NCBI GenBank assembly: GCA_963787135.1
Contig: CAWBBW010000029.1
Location: 25,675-89,674, forward strand
Direction: 5' to 3'
Origin: Roseiarcus sp963787135
GTDB taxonomy: Bacteria; Pseudomonadota; Alphaproteobacteria; Rhizobiales; Beijerinckiaceae
DNA length: 64,000 nucleotides
Made by a program: the position numbers and the translations under genes
Notes under the pieces: model-generated
What the model saw: only the letters and a program-made list of their open reading frames with translations
Database searches by the model: none
What the model was told of the DNA's origin: nothing
Part shown: positions 8,316 to 17,294 of the stretch, piece by piece
How positions within the stretch are numbered: position 1 is the first letter of the stretch
Layout: every line of letters starts with the position of its first letter

Positions 8316-9163
8316 TTACCCCTCCTCCTTCGCGTGCTCCGCGTCGAGCTTCTGCATCGCGTCGGCTGGGGCGCAACGAGCGGCTTCGCCATACAGCTTC
8401 CGCGCCTCCGCGAGTTTCCCTTTGCCGAACAGCATGACGAGGCCGTTCGCCTCCTCGATACGAGCGATCGCGGAGTCCGGGAGGAGCTTGCGGGCGAGCG
8501 CGAAGTGTCTGATCGCTTCCTCTCTGCTCGCGCCGTAGGTGAGGCCCGCGAGCATTCCGCCGACTTTGCTGACGATCTCAGCGTGATAGGCGCCGAGGGC
8601 GATATGGGCCTCGGCATGTCTGGGCTCGAGCTTGATCGTCTTGTCGAGGCTCGCCTTCACCTTGCCGCCGATCCCTTGGGCCAGCGCCTTGGCGATGGAA
8701 ATCTCCTGCGCATAACGTCCGAGCGCCTGGGCGTGAAAATAGAAGGCGTTAGGGAAATCGGGCGCGGCATCCTGCAAGGCCTCGGCGCGCTCGGCGGAGC
8801 TCAGAAGAATCTCGCGCTTGCGTCGGCCGTCCGTTTCCAGGTAGGTCGCATAGATGTTGGCGGCCTTGTTGGCCGCGTTGGCGCCGATGGGCCCGAGCGC
8901 TGTCCCTTCCACGACCGCAGCGCCGAAGTCGCCGCGGTGATAGGCGCGCCAGGCCGATTGCAGCGCCACTGCAGTTTTTTCGGAGTCGAGCGCGCCCTTG
9001 AGACGAGCGTGCCGCGCGACAAAGCTTGCTTTACGAACGCGGCGTCCGGGAAGGGCTCGCAGTCGCCCCGATGCAATTCGGGCCACGCCTACTTCAGCGC
9101 CGCGCCTTCGTATGCATAGTCCTTGCGCTATGCGGGAATGGTTTCCATTTGACTCGCCGTCAT
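8316..9163 (-). pseudogene. TPR-like protein, broken by two in-frame TAG stops and one frameshift
   Basis: The intact-looking part is a helical, TPR-like protein with blocks such as AWRAYHRGDFGAAVVEG, NKAANIYATYLET and KTIKLEPRHAEAHIALGAYHAEI. The natural start is the ATG at 9161-9163 with a ribosome site GAGGAGAACGCC directly after the TetR gene. From it the frame reads MTASQMETIPA, TAG (9128-9130), RKDYAYEGAALK, TAG (9089-9091), then AWPELHRGDCEPFPDAAFVK. An extra base near 9009-9018 then shifts it out of the frame of the rest. Removing one base restores ALSRHARLKGALDSEKTA. Function of the family is unknown to me. Two stops plus a shift indicate a non-functional copy unless translation restarts internally. 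Confidence 0.7.
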
Positions 9164-9819
9164 GGCGTTCTCCTCAGTCGAGGTAGCGCTTCGCCAGGTC
9201 GATCGAACAATTCGCGCTCGCGCGGCTCGAGATATGGCGCGGCGAGCGCGATGACGTGAAAGGCCCCACGCGCCAGCGTCCTGTCGTCCTGAACGGCTTT
9301 CGGATCGCGAGCGAATTCGAACGACATCCAATAGCTCGCCACCAGCACGATGTTCTGCGCCAGCGTCGCGATCTCTGCGGGCTCAGCGCGCATCTGGCCC
9401 CCCTTGACGAGGCCGCCGAGAATCTGTTCGGCGACCCGAATCTTGTGGGCAAGGATGCGACGGAACTGCACCTCGATCACATGATAGCGGGCGACGAGAT
9501 CATTGACGTCGCGATAGATGAAGCGGTACTTCCAAATCGCCTCGAACACGAGGTGCAAGAAGAGCCAGCAGTCCTCTGCGTTCGGCAGGCGTTTCTCTGG
9601 CGTGGCCAGAGTCGTCTCGATCTCGCGGCGGAACTCGGCGAACAGATCCGCGACGATCTGCTCCTTGGAATGATAGTGATAATAGAGATTGCCGGGGCTG
9701 ATGCCCATCTCGAAGGCGATCGACGTCGTCGCCACAGTCGGCTCTCCGAACTGGTTGAACATCGCCAGGGCGGTTGCGAGAATCCGCTCACGCGTCCGAC
9801 GGGGCGGCTTTCGCGCCAT
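9160..9819 (-). CDS. TetR-family transcriptional regulator
   Basis: The N-terminus carries a TetR helix-turn-helix (residues about 8-55): RERILATALAMFNQFGEPTV, then TSIAFEMGISPGNLYYHYHSKEQI. The rest is a helical ligand-binding domain. An ATG at 9817-9819 follows a GTGGGAAACG ribosome site. The C-terminus appears frameshifted near 9195-9203: the present frame ends FDRPGEALPRLRRTP, but removing one base gives FDRLAKRYLD and a stop at 9174-9176, the usual TetR ending. It overlaps the end of the patatin gene upstream by about 30 bases and precedes the TPR pseudogene. Its effector and targets are unknown; the adjacent lipid genes are obvious candidates. Confidence 0.85.
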   Translation of the reverse strand: MARKPPRRTRERILATALAMFNQFGEPTVATTSIAFEMGISPGNLYYHYHSKEQIVADLFAEFRREIETTLATPEKRLPNAEDCWLFLHLVFEAIWKYRFIYRDVNDLVARYHVIEVQFRRILAHKIRVAEQILGGLVKGGQMRAEPAEIATLAQNIVLVASYWMSFEFARDPKAVQDDRTLARGAFHVIALAAPYLEPRERELFDRPGEALPRLRRTP

Positions 9820-11044
9820 AGCGTTTCCCACCCTGTGCGCGCCCAGGTTTATCCCGGTTCAGCGCTTGTTCGATTTCGTCCAGCGCCCTATTCAGCGGCT
9901 GCACGCTACCCCATAAACCGCCTGTCTGACCAGACTTCGCCAGCATCGGCTTCTCGTCCTCAAGAACGGCTCGGTCAAGTTCAACGCCGTGCCGGGCGAG
10001 GATCGGCTCGAGTTCGTCCGCGCGGCGCCTGAGTTCCGCGAGCGTGTGGCGATAGGCGTGCTCGGCAAGCCGTCGCCGGTCGGCGTAGCTGAACATGTTG
10101 GCGAAGAACATGACCGCGTCATCTTGCGCGGGCTCGAACAGCACAACGTCCGCCTCTGGGAATTCCGTGGCGTAGCGATCCATCCCGACTTGCATACGCG
10201 AGTGGATGAGCGCGCGGAAGGTCTGCGACAGCACGGTAATGAGCCCGCGTTCGGCAAGCCGTATCGGCCTTGCGCCGGCGCGCTCAGCGAGTTCGCTATC
10301 AAAGGGCACGATCGGGTTGATGCAGATGAGGAGCTTCACGCCTGCCTTCAGCGCCACCGAGGCGTGCAGCGTTTTCTTCATCGCTCCGTCGACATAGTCG
10401 CGGTCGCCAATGCGCGCCGGCGGATAGAGTCCCGGCAGCGCCGCGCTCGCCTTGACCGCCTCGGAAATCGGCACATGGTCGAGTCCGGGCGCGCCGAACT
10501 GCGTCGATTTGCCGCTGTCGAGGTCGGTCGCGACGACGAACAGTTGACGCCCGAGCTTGCGGAAGTCGTCTGTTCGCCCCGGCTGGCTGAAGAGCCGCGA
10601 CAGGTAGGAGGCGATCGCGCCGCCGTCGAACAGGCCATTAGGTAGACCCCGTGTCAGGCGCATGAACGATTCAAGGAAGCCGCGTCCCGGCGCCGTTCCA
10701 AAATAGGCGAAGGCCGCCTGTTGCATCAGTTCCGGAAGGCGCATCAGCCGCTGCAGGTATTCGCCGAAGGCCGGACGCAACAGAAGGCCCGGCTCAAACG
10801 GATCGCGATGCGACCGGCCGAGAACGAACATTGCGTGCATTTCGCTGGGGCTGATCCCGTTGGCGAGAGCGGCCGCCACGAAGGCGCCGGAACTCACCCC
10901 GACATAGACGTCGCACTTGGTCAGGGCGATCCCCTTCAGGGCCGCTTCGAGGGCGACCAAAGCGCCGATTTCATAGATACCGCCAAGGGGACCGCCCCCC
11001 GCGAGGGCGATCCCTACTTTGCCATTGCGGCGAGGACCGCTCAT
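9788..11044 (-). CDS. patatin-like phospholipase
   Basis: A 418-residue protein with the Ser-Asp dyad of patatins. The glycine-rich oxyanion loop ALAGGGPLGGIYEIG is at residues 13-27, the nucleophile elbow is GVSSG (Ser51), and the acid lies in YVDGAM near residue 233. It would hydrolyse ester bonds of phospholipids, acylglycerols or PHA-associated lipids. There is no signal peptide, so it acts in the cytoplasm or on lipid/PHA granules. It is followed by the TetR gene (overlapping) and sits 67 bases from the phasin gene, which fits a granule-associated lipase, though that is inference. Confidence 0.85.
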   Translation of the reverse strand: MSGPRRNGKVGIALAGGGPLGGIYEIGALVALEAALKGIALTKCDVYVGVSSGAFVAAALANGISPSEMHAMFVLGRSHRDPFEPGLLLRPAFGEYLQRLMRLPELMQQAAFAYFGTAPGRGFLESFMRLTRGLPNGLFDGGAIASYLSRLFSQPGRTDDFRKLGRQLFVVATDLDSGKSTQFGAPGLDHVPISEAVKASAALPGLYPPARIGDRDYVDGAMKKTLHASVALKAGVKLLICINPIVPFDSELAERAGARPIRLAERGLITVLSQTFRALIHSRMQVGMDRYATEFPEADVVLFEPAQDDAVMFFANMFSYADRRRLAEHAYRHTLAELRRRADELEPILARHGVELDRAVLEDEKPMLAKSGQTGGLWGSVQPLNRALDEIEQALNRDKPGRAQGGKRYGAKAAPSDA

Positions 11045-11111
11045 GACCCCTCGCTCCTTAGCCTCGGCTACCCTGCCGCTTGAACGGCCTCAGCCATTCG
11101 TGTTCGACCCA

Positions 11112-11528
11112 TCACTTGTGGGCGCGGGCTCGCGGCGCGTGGGTCTCTTCTTCGTGCGAGAGCTTCTTGGCGATCTCGGTCAGCTCCGCGACCCGCTTCG
11201 ACAGGACGTCGACATCTTTCCGGCTTGGGACGCTCAGGCTGTGGAGAGCCCGCGCCACGCGCTCTTCGAACACCTGCTCAAGCTTGTCCCACGTTCCCGT
11301 CGCTTTTGCCTTCACCTCGGCGAGGCGTTCGTCGGCGACGGATTTAGTGCGCTCCTGAACCTTCTCGCCTTCGGCGACGAGCGCCTCGAACATCTTGACG
11401 CCTTCCTTCTGGGCTTTGGAGAAAGCTCCAAGGCCCGCAAGCCAAATCTGGCTGGCCGATTCTCTGACTTTCGCAGCCAACTGCATTTCGTTGGTCTCAG
11501 TGGCAAGTTCTGTGAGTTTCTTTGGCAT
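11112..11528 (-). CDS. phasin / polyhydroxyalkanoate granule-associated protein
   Basis: A small, strongly helical, lysine-rich protein of 138 residues starting at the ATG 11526-11528, which has an ACGAGG ribosome site; an in-frame ATG six bases upstream overlaps that site. The block SASQIWLAGLGAFSKAQKEG is the hallmark of the PhaF/PhaI-type poly-granule family. The C-terminal half has regular leucine/valine spacing (LSKRVAELTEIAKKL), consistent with a coiled coil. Phasins coat PHA granules. Divergent transcription from the fatty acyl-CoA reductase gene places a shared promoter in 11529-11674. Confidence 0.85.
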   Translation of the reverse strand: MPKKLTELATETNEMQLAAKVRESASQIWLAGLGAFSKAQKEGVKMFEALVAEGEKVQERTKSVADERLAEVKAKATGTWDKLEQVFEERVARALHSLSVPSRKDVDVLSKRVAELTEIAKKLSHEEETHAPRARAHK

Positions 11529-11674
11529 GACCATCCTCGTTAGTTCTCGGCGGCCAATCCGCCTTTTCACGGTTCAGCATCAAAGCACGAGGATTTAGAA
11601 TTCGCCGCCCAAAGTTCTAGGCGGCTCATTCTAGAGTTTTCCGCTAGATGAAAGCCCAGAGGAGGAAGAGGCTC

Positions 11675-13660
11675 ATGGGCGCGTTCGTCACTGGCGGAAC
11701 CGGCTTCATCGGCAAGCGTCTTCTGCGGCGTCTGCTGCAGCGGGATCAGGAGCCGGTCTACGTCCTGATGCGCAAGCCGACCCCCGAGGCGGTTGCGGAA
11801 CTCAAGACGTTCTGCGGCGATGACGGCGAGCGTGTAACGCCGGTCGAAGGCGACATCTCGAAGCCTGAACTCGGCGTCTCCGCGAAACACGTGCGGCGGC
11901 TCAAGGGCAAGATCGACAACTTCTTCCACCTTGCCGCGGTTTACGACCTCGCCGCCGAATCGGAGCAAGTGGCAGCGGCGAATGTCGTTGGCGTCGCGAA
12001 CGCGCTCGCATTCGCCAAGACGGTTCGTGCCGGGTGCTTTCATCACGTGAGCTCCATCGCCGCCGCCGGCCTCTATGACGGCGTCTTCCGCGAGGACATG
12101 TTCGAAGAAGCACGGCGGCTCGATCACCCCTATTTTTCCTCGAAGCACAAGGGCGAGGCGCTGGTGCGCGCAGAGACCGGCATTCCGTGGCGGATCTATC
12201 GGCCCGGGATCGTCGTCGGCGACTCGACCACCGGCGAGATCGACAAGATCGACGGCCCCTACTACTTCTTCAAGCTGATCCAGAAGATCCGCGACACCCT
12301 GCCGTCATGGGTTCCGATGATCGGCCTCGAGGGCGGCCGGATCAATGTCGTGCCGGTCGACTTCGTCGTCGCCGCGATGGATCATCTCGCCCATCTCGAC
12401 GGGCTCAATGGCCGCACGTTCCACCTGACCGATCCTAATGCGCTCCGCGTCGGCGACATGCTGACCGCGCTTGCGCGCGCCGCCCATGCGCCCGCCTTCA
12501 CGATCAAGGTCAACGCCGGCCTGTTCGGGCTTGCGCCGCCGGCCCTCACCCGCGGACTGATGGCGCTGACGCCTTTCCGCCGCATGCGCAAGATGATGAT
12601 GAAGGAGCTTGGCCTGCCGGACGACATCTTCATGTTCATCAACTATCCGACGCGCTTCGACAGCCGCGAGACGCAGAAGCTTCTTCGGCCGGCCGGCATC
12701 ACCGTTCCGAGCTTCGACGACTACGCCTGGCGCCTGTGGGACTACTGGGAGCGGCATCTCGATCCGGCGCTCTTCGTCGATCGGTCGCTGCGCGGCGCGG
12801 TGGCAGGCAAACGCGTTCTCGTAACCGGCGGCTCGGCCGGGATCGGCAAAGCGATCGCCCTGAGGCTGGCGCAGGCCGGCGCGAAAACTCTCATCGTCGC
12901 GCGCGACGCGGAAAAGCTCGATCTGACACGGGAGGAATTCTCCGCTCAGGGCCTCGAGGTCAAGACCTACAGCGCTGACATTTCCGAACCCGGGCAATGC
13001 GCCGCCTTCATTGAGAGGCTTCTCTCCGAGCATGGCGGCATCGACATTCTCGTCAACAACGCGGGTCGGTCGATCCGACGCGCGATCGAGAATTCCTACG
13101 ATCGTCCGCACGATCTCGAGCGGACGATGCGCCTCAACTATCTTGCCGCGGTGCAGCTTGTGATGGGGTTCCTCCCAGGGATGACGGAACGGCGCTCCGG
13201 GCATGTCGTCAACGTTTCCTCGATCGGCGTGCTGACGACCGCGCCGCGTTTTTCGGCCTATGTCGCCTCGAAGGCCGCGCTCGAGGCATGGACGGATTGC
13301 GCCGCGAGCGAGTTCCTCGATCGCGGCGTCGCCTTCACCAACGTCAACATGCCGCTGGTCCGCACCGAGATGATCGCGCCGACCAAATTTTATCAGCATG
13401 TGCCGACGCTGGACCCGGACGAGGCTTCCGATCTGGTCGTCGAGGCTCTGATCCATCGACCGGCGCGGGTGGCGACTCGGCTCGGCCGGTTTGGCCAGGC
13501 TGTGCATGCGGTCGCGCCCAACATGGGACGGATCATCCTCAACACCGCGTTCCGCATGTTCCCCGAAAGCGCAGCTGCGCGCGGCGAGAAAGAAGGCGAG
13601 GTCGCGCCGACAGCCGACCAGATCGCGTTCACCCAGCTGCTAAGGGGTCTGCACCTTTGA
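11675..13660 (+). CDS. two-domain fatty acyl-CoA reductase (SDR-SDR)
   Basis: Starting at the ATG 11675, which follows GGAGGAAGAGGCTC, the protein has 661 residues. Residues 1 to about 365 form an extended short-chain dehydrogenase: nucleotide motif TGGTGFIG near the start, HVSSIAAAG, and the active-site pair in YFSSK. Residues about 375-661 form a second, classical SDR with VTGGSAGIGKA, NNAG and YVASK. This architecture and length match the Marinobacter-type reductases that take fatty acyl-CoA or acyl-ACP to alcohol with NADPH, and also the mycobacterial AcrA1-like reductases. With an acyl-CoA ligase 13 bases downstream and WS/DGAT genes nearby, it would supply the fatty alcohol for wax esters. 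An aldehyde end product remains possible. Confidence 0.8.
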   Translation: MGAFVTGGTGFIGKRLLRRLLQRDQEPVYVLMRKPTPEAVAELKTFCGDDGERVTPVEGDISKPELGVSAKHVRRLKGKIDNFFHLAAVYDLAAESEQVAAANVVGVANALAFAKTVRAGCFHHVSSIAAAGLYDGVFREDMFEEARRLDHPYFSSKHKGEALVRAETGIPWRIYRPGIVVGDSTTGEIDKIDGPYYFFKLIQKIRDTLPSWVPMIGLEGGRINVVPVDFVVAAMDHLAHLDGLNGRTFHLTDPNALRVGDMLTALARAAHAPAFTIKVNAGLFGLAPPALTRGLMALTPFRRMRKMMMKELGLPDDIFMFINYPTRFDSRETQKLLRPAGITVPSFDDYAWRLWDYWERHLDPALFVDRSLRGAVAGKRVLVTGGSAGIGKAIALRLAQAGAKTLIVARDAEKLDLTREEFSAQGLEVKTYSADISEPGQCAAFIERLLSEHGGIDILVNNAGRSIRRAIENSYDRPHDLERTMRLNYLAAVQLVMGFLPGMTERRSGHVVNVSSIGVLTTAPRFSAYVASKAALEAWTDCAASEFLDRGVAFTNVNMPLVRTEMIAPTKFYQHVPTLDPDEASDLVVEALIHRPARVATRLGRFGQAVHAVAPNMGRIILNTAFRMFPESAAARGEKEGEVAPTADQIAFTQLLRGLHL

Positions 13661-13673
13661 GCGAGAGGACGAC

Positions 13674-15368
13674 ATGGAACGGATTTGGCTGAAGTCCTAC
13701 CCCGAGGGCGTGCCTGCCGATATCGATCCGACCGCCTACGGCTCGATCGGCGAGTTCCTGGCCGCCAGCATCGACCGTTACCGCGACCGGCCCGCCTTCA
13801 TCAGCATGGGCCGGACGATGTCCTACGGCGAACTCGATCGCCGGTCGCGCGCGTTCGCCAGCTATCTTCAGAATGTCGCAGGGCTTGCGCGCGGCGCGCG
13901 GGTGGCGCTGATGATGCCGAACCTGCTGCAATATCCGGTTGCCTTGTTCGGCGCGTTGCGCGCGGGCTACGTGGTCGTCAATTGCAACCCGCTCTATTCG
14001 CCGCGCGAACTTCACCATCAGCTCGAGGATTCCGGCGCCGAGGCGATCGTCGTCCTGGAGAATTTCGCCCAGACGCTGGAGAAGGCGATCGGCGGCACGC
14101 AGCTGCGCGCCGTCGTGGTGACCGGCGCGGGCGATCTCCTCGGCGGCCTGCGCGGGTCCTTGACCAATTTCGTGCTGCGGCATGTGCGACGCGCGGTTCC
14201 GGCGTGGAACCTGCCGCAGGCCGTGCGCTTCAACCGCGCGCTGTCGCTAGGGCGTCGCCATAGTTTCGAGTTTGCGCCGGTCGCGCCGGACGACGTCGCC
14301 TTCCTTCAATATACGGGCGGAACGACCGGAGTGCCGAAGGGCGCGATGCTGACGCATCGAAACATGATCGCCAATCTCCAGCAGGTTCAGGCATGGGTCG
14401 CCCAATCCCTTGGGCCGGCAAACGAGGTCTTCGTCACGGCGCTGCCGCTTTACCATGTGTTCGCTTTGACGGTGAACTGCTTCGTCCCGGTGATGATCGG
14501 GGCGAACAATTTGCTCATCCCCAATCCGCGCGACATCAGGGCCTTTGTCAAAGCGATGCGGCAGACGCCGTTCACCGTTATCACCGGGGTCAACACCCTG
14601 TTCAACGCGTTGCTCGGCGATCAGGAGTTTCTCAAGCTCGACTTCTCGCGTCTTCATCTCGCGGTCGCCGGCGGGATGGCGGTGCAGAGGGCAGTCGCCG
14701 AACGCTGGAAGGCGGCGACCGGCAAGCCGCTGATCGAGGCTTACGGCCTGACAGAGACCTCGCCAGCGGCTGTTACCAATCCGCTTACGATCGAGGATTT
14801 CACCGGCGCGATCGGCCTGCCGCTGCCTTCGACCGATATCGCCATCCGCGACCTCGAGGGACGCGATCTGCCGCTCGGCGAACCGGGCGAGCTATGCATC
14901 AAGGGTCCGCAAGTGATGGCGGGATACTGGAACAAGCCCGACGAGACGGCCAAGGTGATGACCCAGGACGGCTATCTGCGCACCGGCGATATCGCCCGCG
15001 TCGACGAGCGCGGCTACGTCACGATTGTGGACCGCCAGAAGGACATGATCATCGTCTCCGGGTTCAATGTCTATCCGAACGAGATCGAAGACGTGGTGAT
15101 GAGCCATCCCGGTGTGCACGAGGTCGGCGCGATTGGCGTGCCGGACCAGAAGTCCGGTGAGGCGGTCAAGATCGTCGTTGTCCGAAAGGACCCAGCCCTG
15201 ACGGATGTCGAGATCATCGCCTACTGCCGCCAGTATCTGACCGGCTACAAGACGCCGCGCCAGGTTGAGTTCCGCAACACGCTGCCGCGCACGCCGATCG
15301 GAAAGATCCTGCGCCGCGAATTGCGCGACACGGTTGAGCCGCAGGGCGAAACGCAAGAGCCGGGCTGA
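13674..15368 (+). CDS. long-chain fatty-acid-CoA ligase (FadD-like)
   Basis: A 564-residue adenylate-forming enzyme that activates a fatty acid with ATP and CoA. The P-loop YTGGTTGVPKGAM lies near residue 208 and the AMP-binding motif YGLTETSP near residue 358. A YLRTGDIARVDERGY block, a GFNVYPNEIEDVV hinge region and the catalytic lysine in TPIGKILRREL near residue 545 follow. The ATG is preceded by GAGAGGACGAC and lies 13 bases after the reductase stop, so the two form an operon. Its product, acyl-CoA, is the substrate of both the reductase and the WS/DGAT enzymes. Confidence 0.9.
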   Translation: MERIWLKSYPEGVPADIDPTAYGSIGEFLAASIDRYRDRPAFISMGRTMSYGELDRRSRAFASYLQNVAGLARGARVALMMPNLLQYPVALFGALRAGYVVVNCNPLYSPRELHHQLEDSGAEAIVVLENFAQTLEKAIGGTQLRAVVVTGAGDLLGGLRGSLTNFVLRHVRRAVPAWNLPQAVRFNRALSLGRRHSFEFAPVAPDDVAFLQYTGGTTGVPKGAMLTHRNMIANLQQVQAWVAQSLGPANEVFVTALPLYHVFALTVNCFVPVMIGANNLLIPNPRDIRAFVKAMRQTPFTVITGVNTLFNALLGDQEFLKLDFSRLHLAVAGGMAVQRAVAERWKAATGKPLIEAYGLTETSPAAVTNPLTIEDFTGAIGLPLPSTDIAIRDLEGRDLPLGEPGELCIKGPQVMAGYWNKPDETAKVMTQDGYLRTGDIARVDERGYVTIVDRQKDMIIVSGFNVYPNEIEDVVMSHPGVHEVGAIGVPDQKSGEAVKIVVVRKDPALTDVEIIAYCRQYLTGYKTPRQVEFRNTLPRTPIGKILRRELRDTVEPQGETQEPG

Positions 15369-15455
15369 GCGCCCGGCGATACCGGGGGAACCCGCGGGCG
15401 CGCGCGGCGAGCGCGCTTGAGGCCGCGCTCGATCCGATAAGGACAAGGATACACC

Positions 15456-17093
15456 ATGACCAGACAGACGACAGACCTCGGCGGGCGCGACGAGCGCCGG
15501 ACCTTCGACTACATCGTCATCGGCGCGGGCCCGGCGGGTTGCGCCGTCGCCGCGCGTCTCGCGCAATCGTCGGCCGGGACAAGCGTCGCCCTTGTCGAAT
15601 CAGGGCCTGCCAAGGCTTCGATGCTGTCGGACGTTCCGCTCGGGATCGCCGCGCTTGTGCCGCTGCGTTCACGGCGCAACTATGCCTACGAGACCACGCC
15701 GCAGGCGGGGCTCGGCGGGCGCAGGGGCTATCAGCCACGCGGGCGCGGCCTTGGCGGCAGCAGCCTCATCAACGCGATGATCTACACGCGGGGCCAGCCG
15801 CAGGACTACGACGAATGGGCCGCGCTCGGGTGCAAGGGCTGGGACTGGGCGGCCGTCCTGCCCTACTTCAAGCGCTCGGAGGACAACGCGCGCGGCGCGG
15901 ACGCGTGGCATGGCGTCGGTGGACCGCTTCACGTCAGCAATCTCAGCTACCGCAATCCCGCCGTTGACGCCTTCGTCGAGGCGGCTGCTCAGGCAGGATA
16001 CCGGCGCAACGCCGACTTCAACGGCGAAATCCAGGAGGGCGTCGGTCCATATCAGGTGTTCCAGAAGAATGGCCGCCGATACAATGCCGCGAGGGCCTAT
16101 CTGCAATCCGCTCCGCCGCCGAATTTGACGATCCTCTCCGACGCTCAGGCGCGCCGCCTTCTGTTCGAAGACCGGCGGGCGGTCGGCGTCATCGTTCGTC
16201 GCGCCGAAGTGGAGGAACGGCTTGATGCACGGCGTGAGATCGTCGTCTCCGGCGGCGCCTTCGGCTCGCCCCAGCTGCTGATGGTTTCGGGAATCGGACC
16301 GGCAGAGGATCTGAAGCGCCTTGGAATCGACATCGTCGCGGATGCGCCCGCGGTCGGAACCAATCTTCACGATCACTGCAACTATGCCGCCAATCTTCGC
16401 GCCAACGGGCCAAAACTGTTCGGCCTGACGGTTCCGGCGCTGCTTCGCAATGTGGTCGATCTTTATGAATATCTGCGGCACAGCCGCGGATTGCTGACCT
16501 CCAACGCCGCCGAGGCCGGCGGATTCATCAAGAGCAGGCCCGATGTCGACCGGCCGGATCTGCAGCTTCATTTCTGCGTCGGCATTGACGAGGATCATAA
16601 CCGCAAGCTCCACTTCGCAACCGGCATGACGCTGCATGTCTGCGGGCTGAGGCCGAAGAGCCGCGGCACTGTTCGGCTTGCGAGTGCGGACATCGCGGAG
16701 GCTCCGCTGATCGATCCGAACTTCTTGTCGGACCCCGAAGATCTCGAGACGCTCGTTCGCGGCGTCGAAATCGTGCAGACTATCCTCGCCAAGCCGCCGC
16801 TGGCGCCGTACGGCGGCCGGTATATTTACGGGACCGGCCATGACGACCCGGCGGCGCTGCGCGCCCTCATCCGCGACCACGCCGATACGATCTATCACCC
16901 GGTCGGAACCTGCCGCATGGGCGCGGACGAGCGCTCGGTCGTCGACCCGACGCTGCGCGTGCGCGGGGTCGAGGGGTTGCGCGTGGCGGACGCTTCGATC
17001 ATGCCGCTTCTCGTCAGCGGCAACACGCAGGCCCCTTCCGCCATGATCGGCGAGAAGGCGGCCGATATGATTCTCGGCCGCCATTCCGCATAG
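15456..17093 (+). CDS. GMC-family FAD-dependent alcohol dehydrogenase/oxidase
   Basis: A 545-residue flavoprotein of the glucose-methanol-choline family. The FAD-binding motif YIVIGAGPAGCAVAARLAQ is at residues 14-32, the GMC signature GRGLGGSSLINAMIYTRG near residue 95, and the second signature in VSGGAFGSPQLLMVSGIGP near residue 270. The C-terminal catalytic His/Asn region is HPVGTCRMG and VSGNTQAPSAMIGEKAAD. It lies 87 bases after the acyl-CoA ligase on the same strand. Choline dehydrogenase and long-chain alcohol dehydrogenase (AlkJ-type) are both possible; the lipid setting favours oxidation of a fatty alcohol. Confidence 0.85.
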   Translation: MTRQTTDLGGRDERRTFDYIVIGAGPAGCAVAARLAQSSAGTSVALVESGPAKASMLSDVPLGIAALVPLRSRRNYAYETTPQAGLGGRRGYQPRGRGLGGSSLINAMIYTRGQPQDYDEWAALGCKGWDWAAVLPYFKRSEDNARGADAWHGVGGPLHVSNLSYRNPAVDAFVEAAAQAGYRRNADFNGEIQEGVGPYQVFQKNGRRYNAARAYLQSAPPPNLTILSDAQARRLLFEDRRAVGVIVRRAEVEERLDARREIVVSGGAFGSPQLLMVSGIGPAEDLKRLGIDIVADAPAVGTNLHDHCNYAANLRANGPKLFGLTVPALLRNVVDLYEYLRHSRGLLTSNAAEAGGFIKSRPDVDRPDLQLHFCVGIDEDHNRKLHFATGMTLHVCGLRPKSRGTVRLASADIAEAPLIDPNFLSDPEDLETLVRGVEIVQTILAKPPLAPYGGRYIYGTGHDDPAALRALIRDHADTIYHPVGTCRMGADERSVVDPTLRVRGVEGLRVADASIMPLLVSGNTQAPSAMIGEKAADMILGRHSA

Positions 17094-17294
17094 GTTTCGC
17101 GGCGACGTAACCTCCGCGACATTCTGTGCCGGGCTCATTCGAAAGTGGAGCCGCCGGCGCGCGGACCTGGCGATCGGGAACGCCTTGCCTTCAGGGACGA
17201 TGACGGCATGGGTCGCGTCAGTCAGCGCTCGGTGTCGGAGAAAGGCGGGATAGGGAGGCAACGCCGAAGCGTAAAGCTCCCGCGGGGGGCGCTC

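Noticed and set aside
9089..9130. TAG read as a sense codon in the TPR gene
   Set aside because: TAG is the terminating codon of other genes here, for example the WS/DGAT ending at 1139 and the Na/Pi cotransporter ending at 52619.
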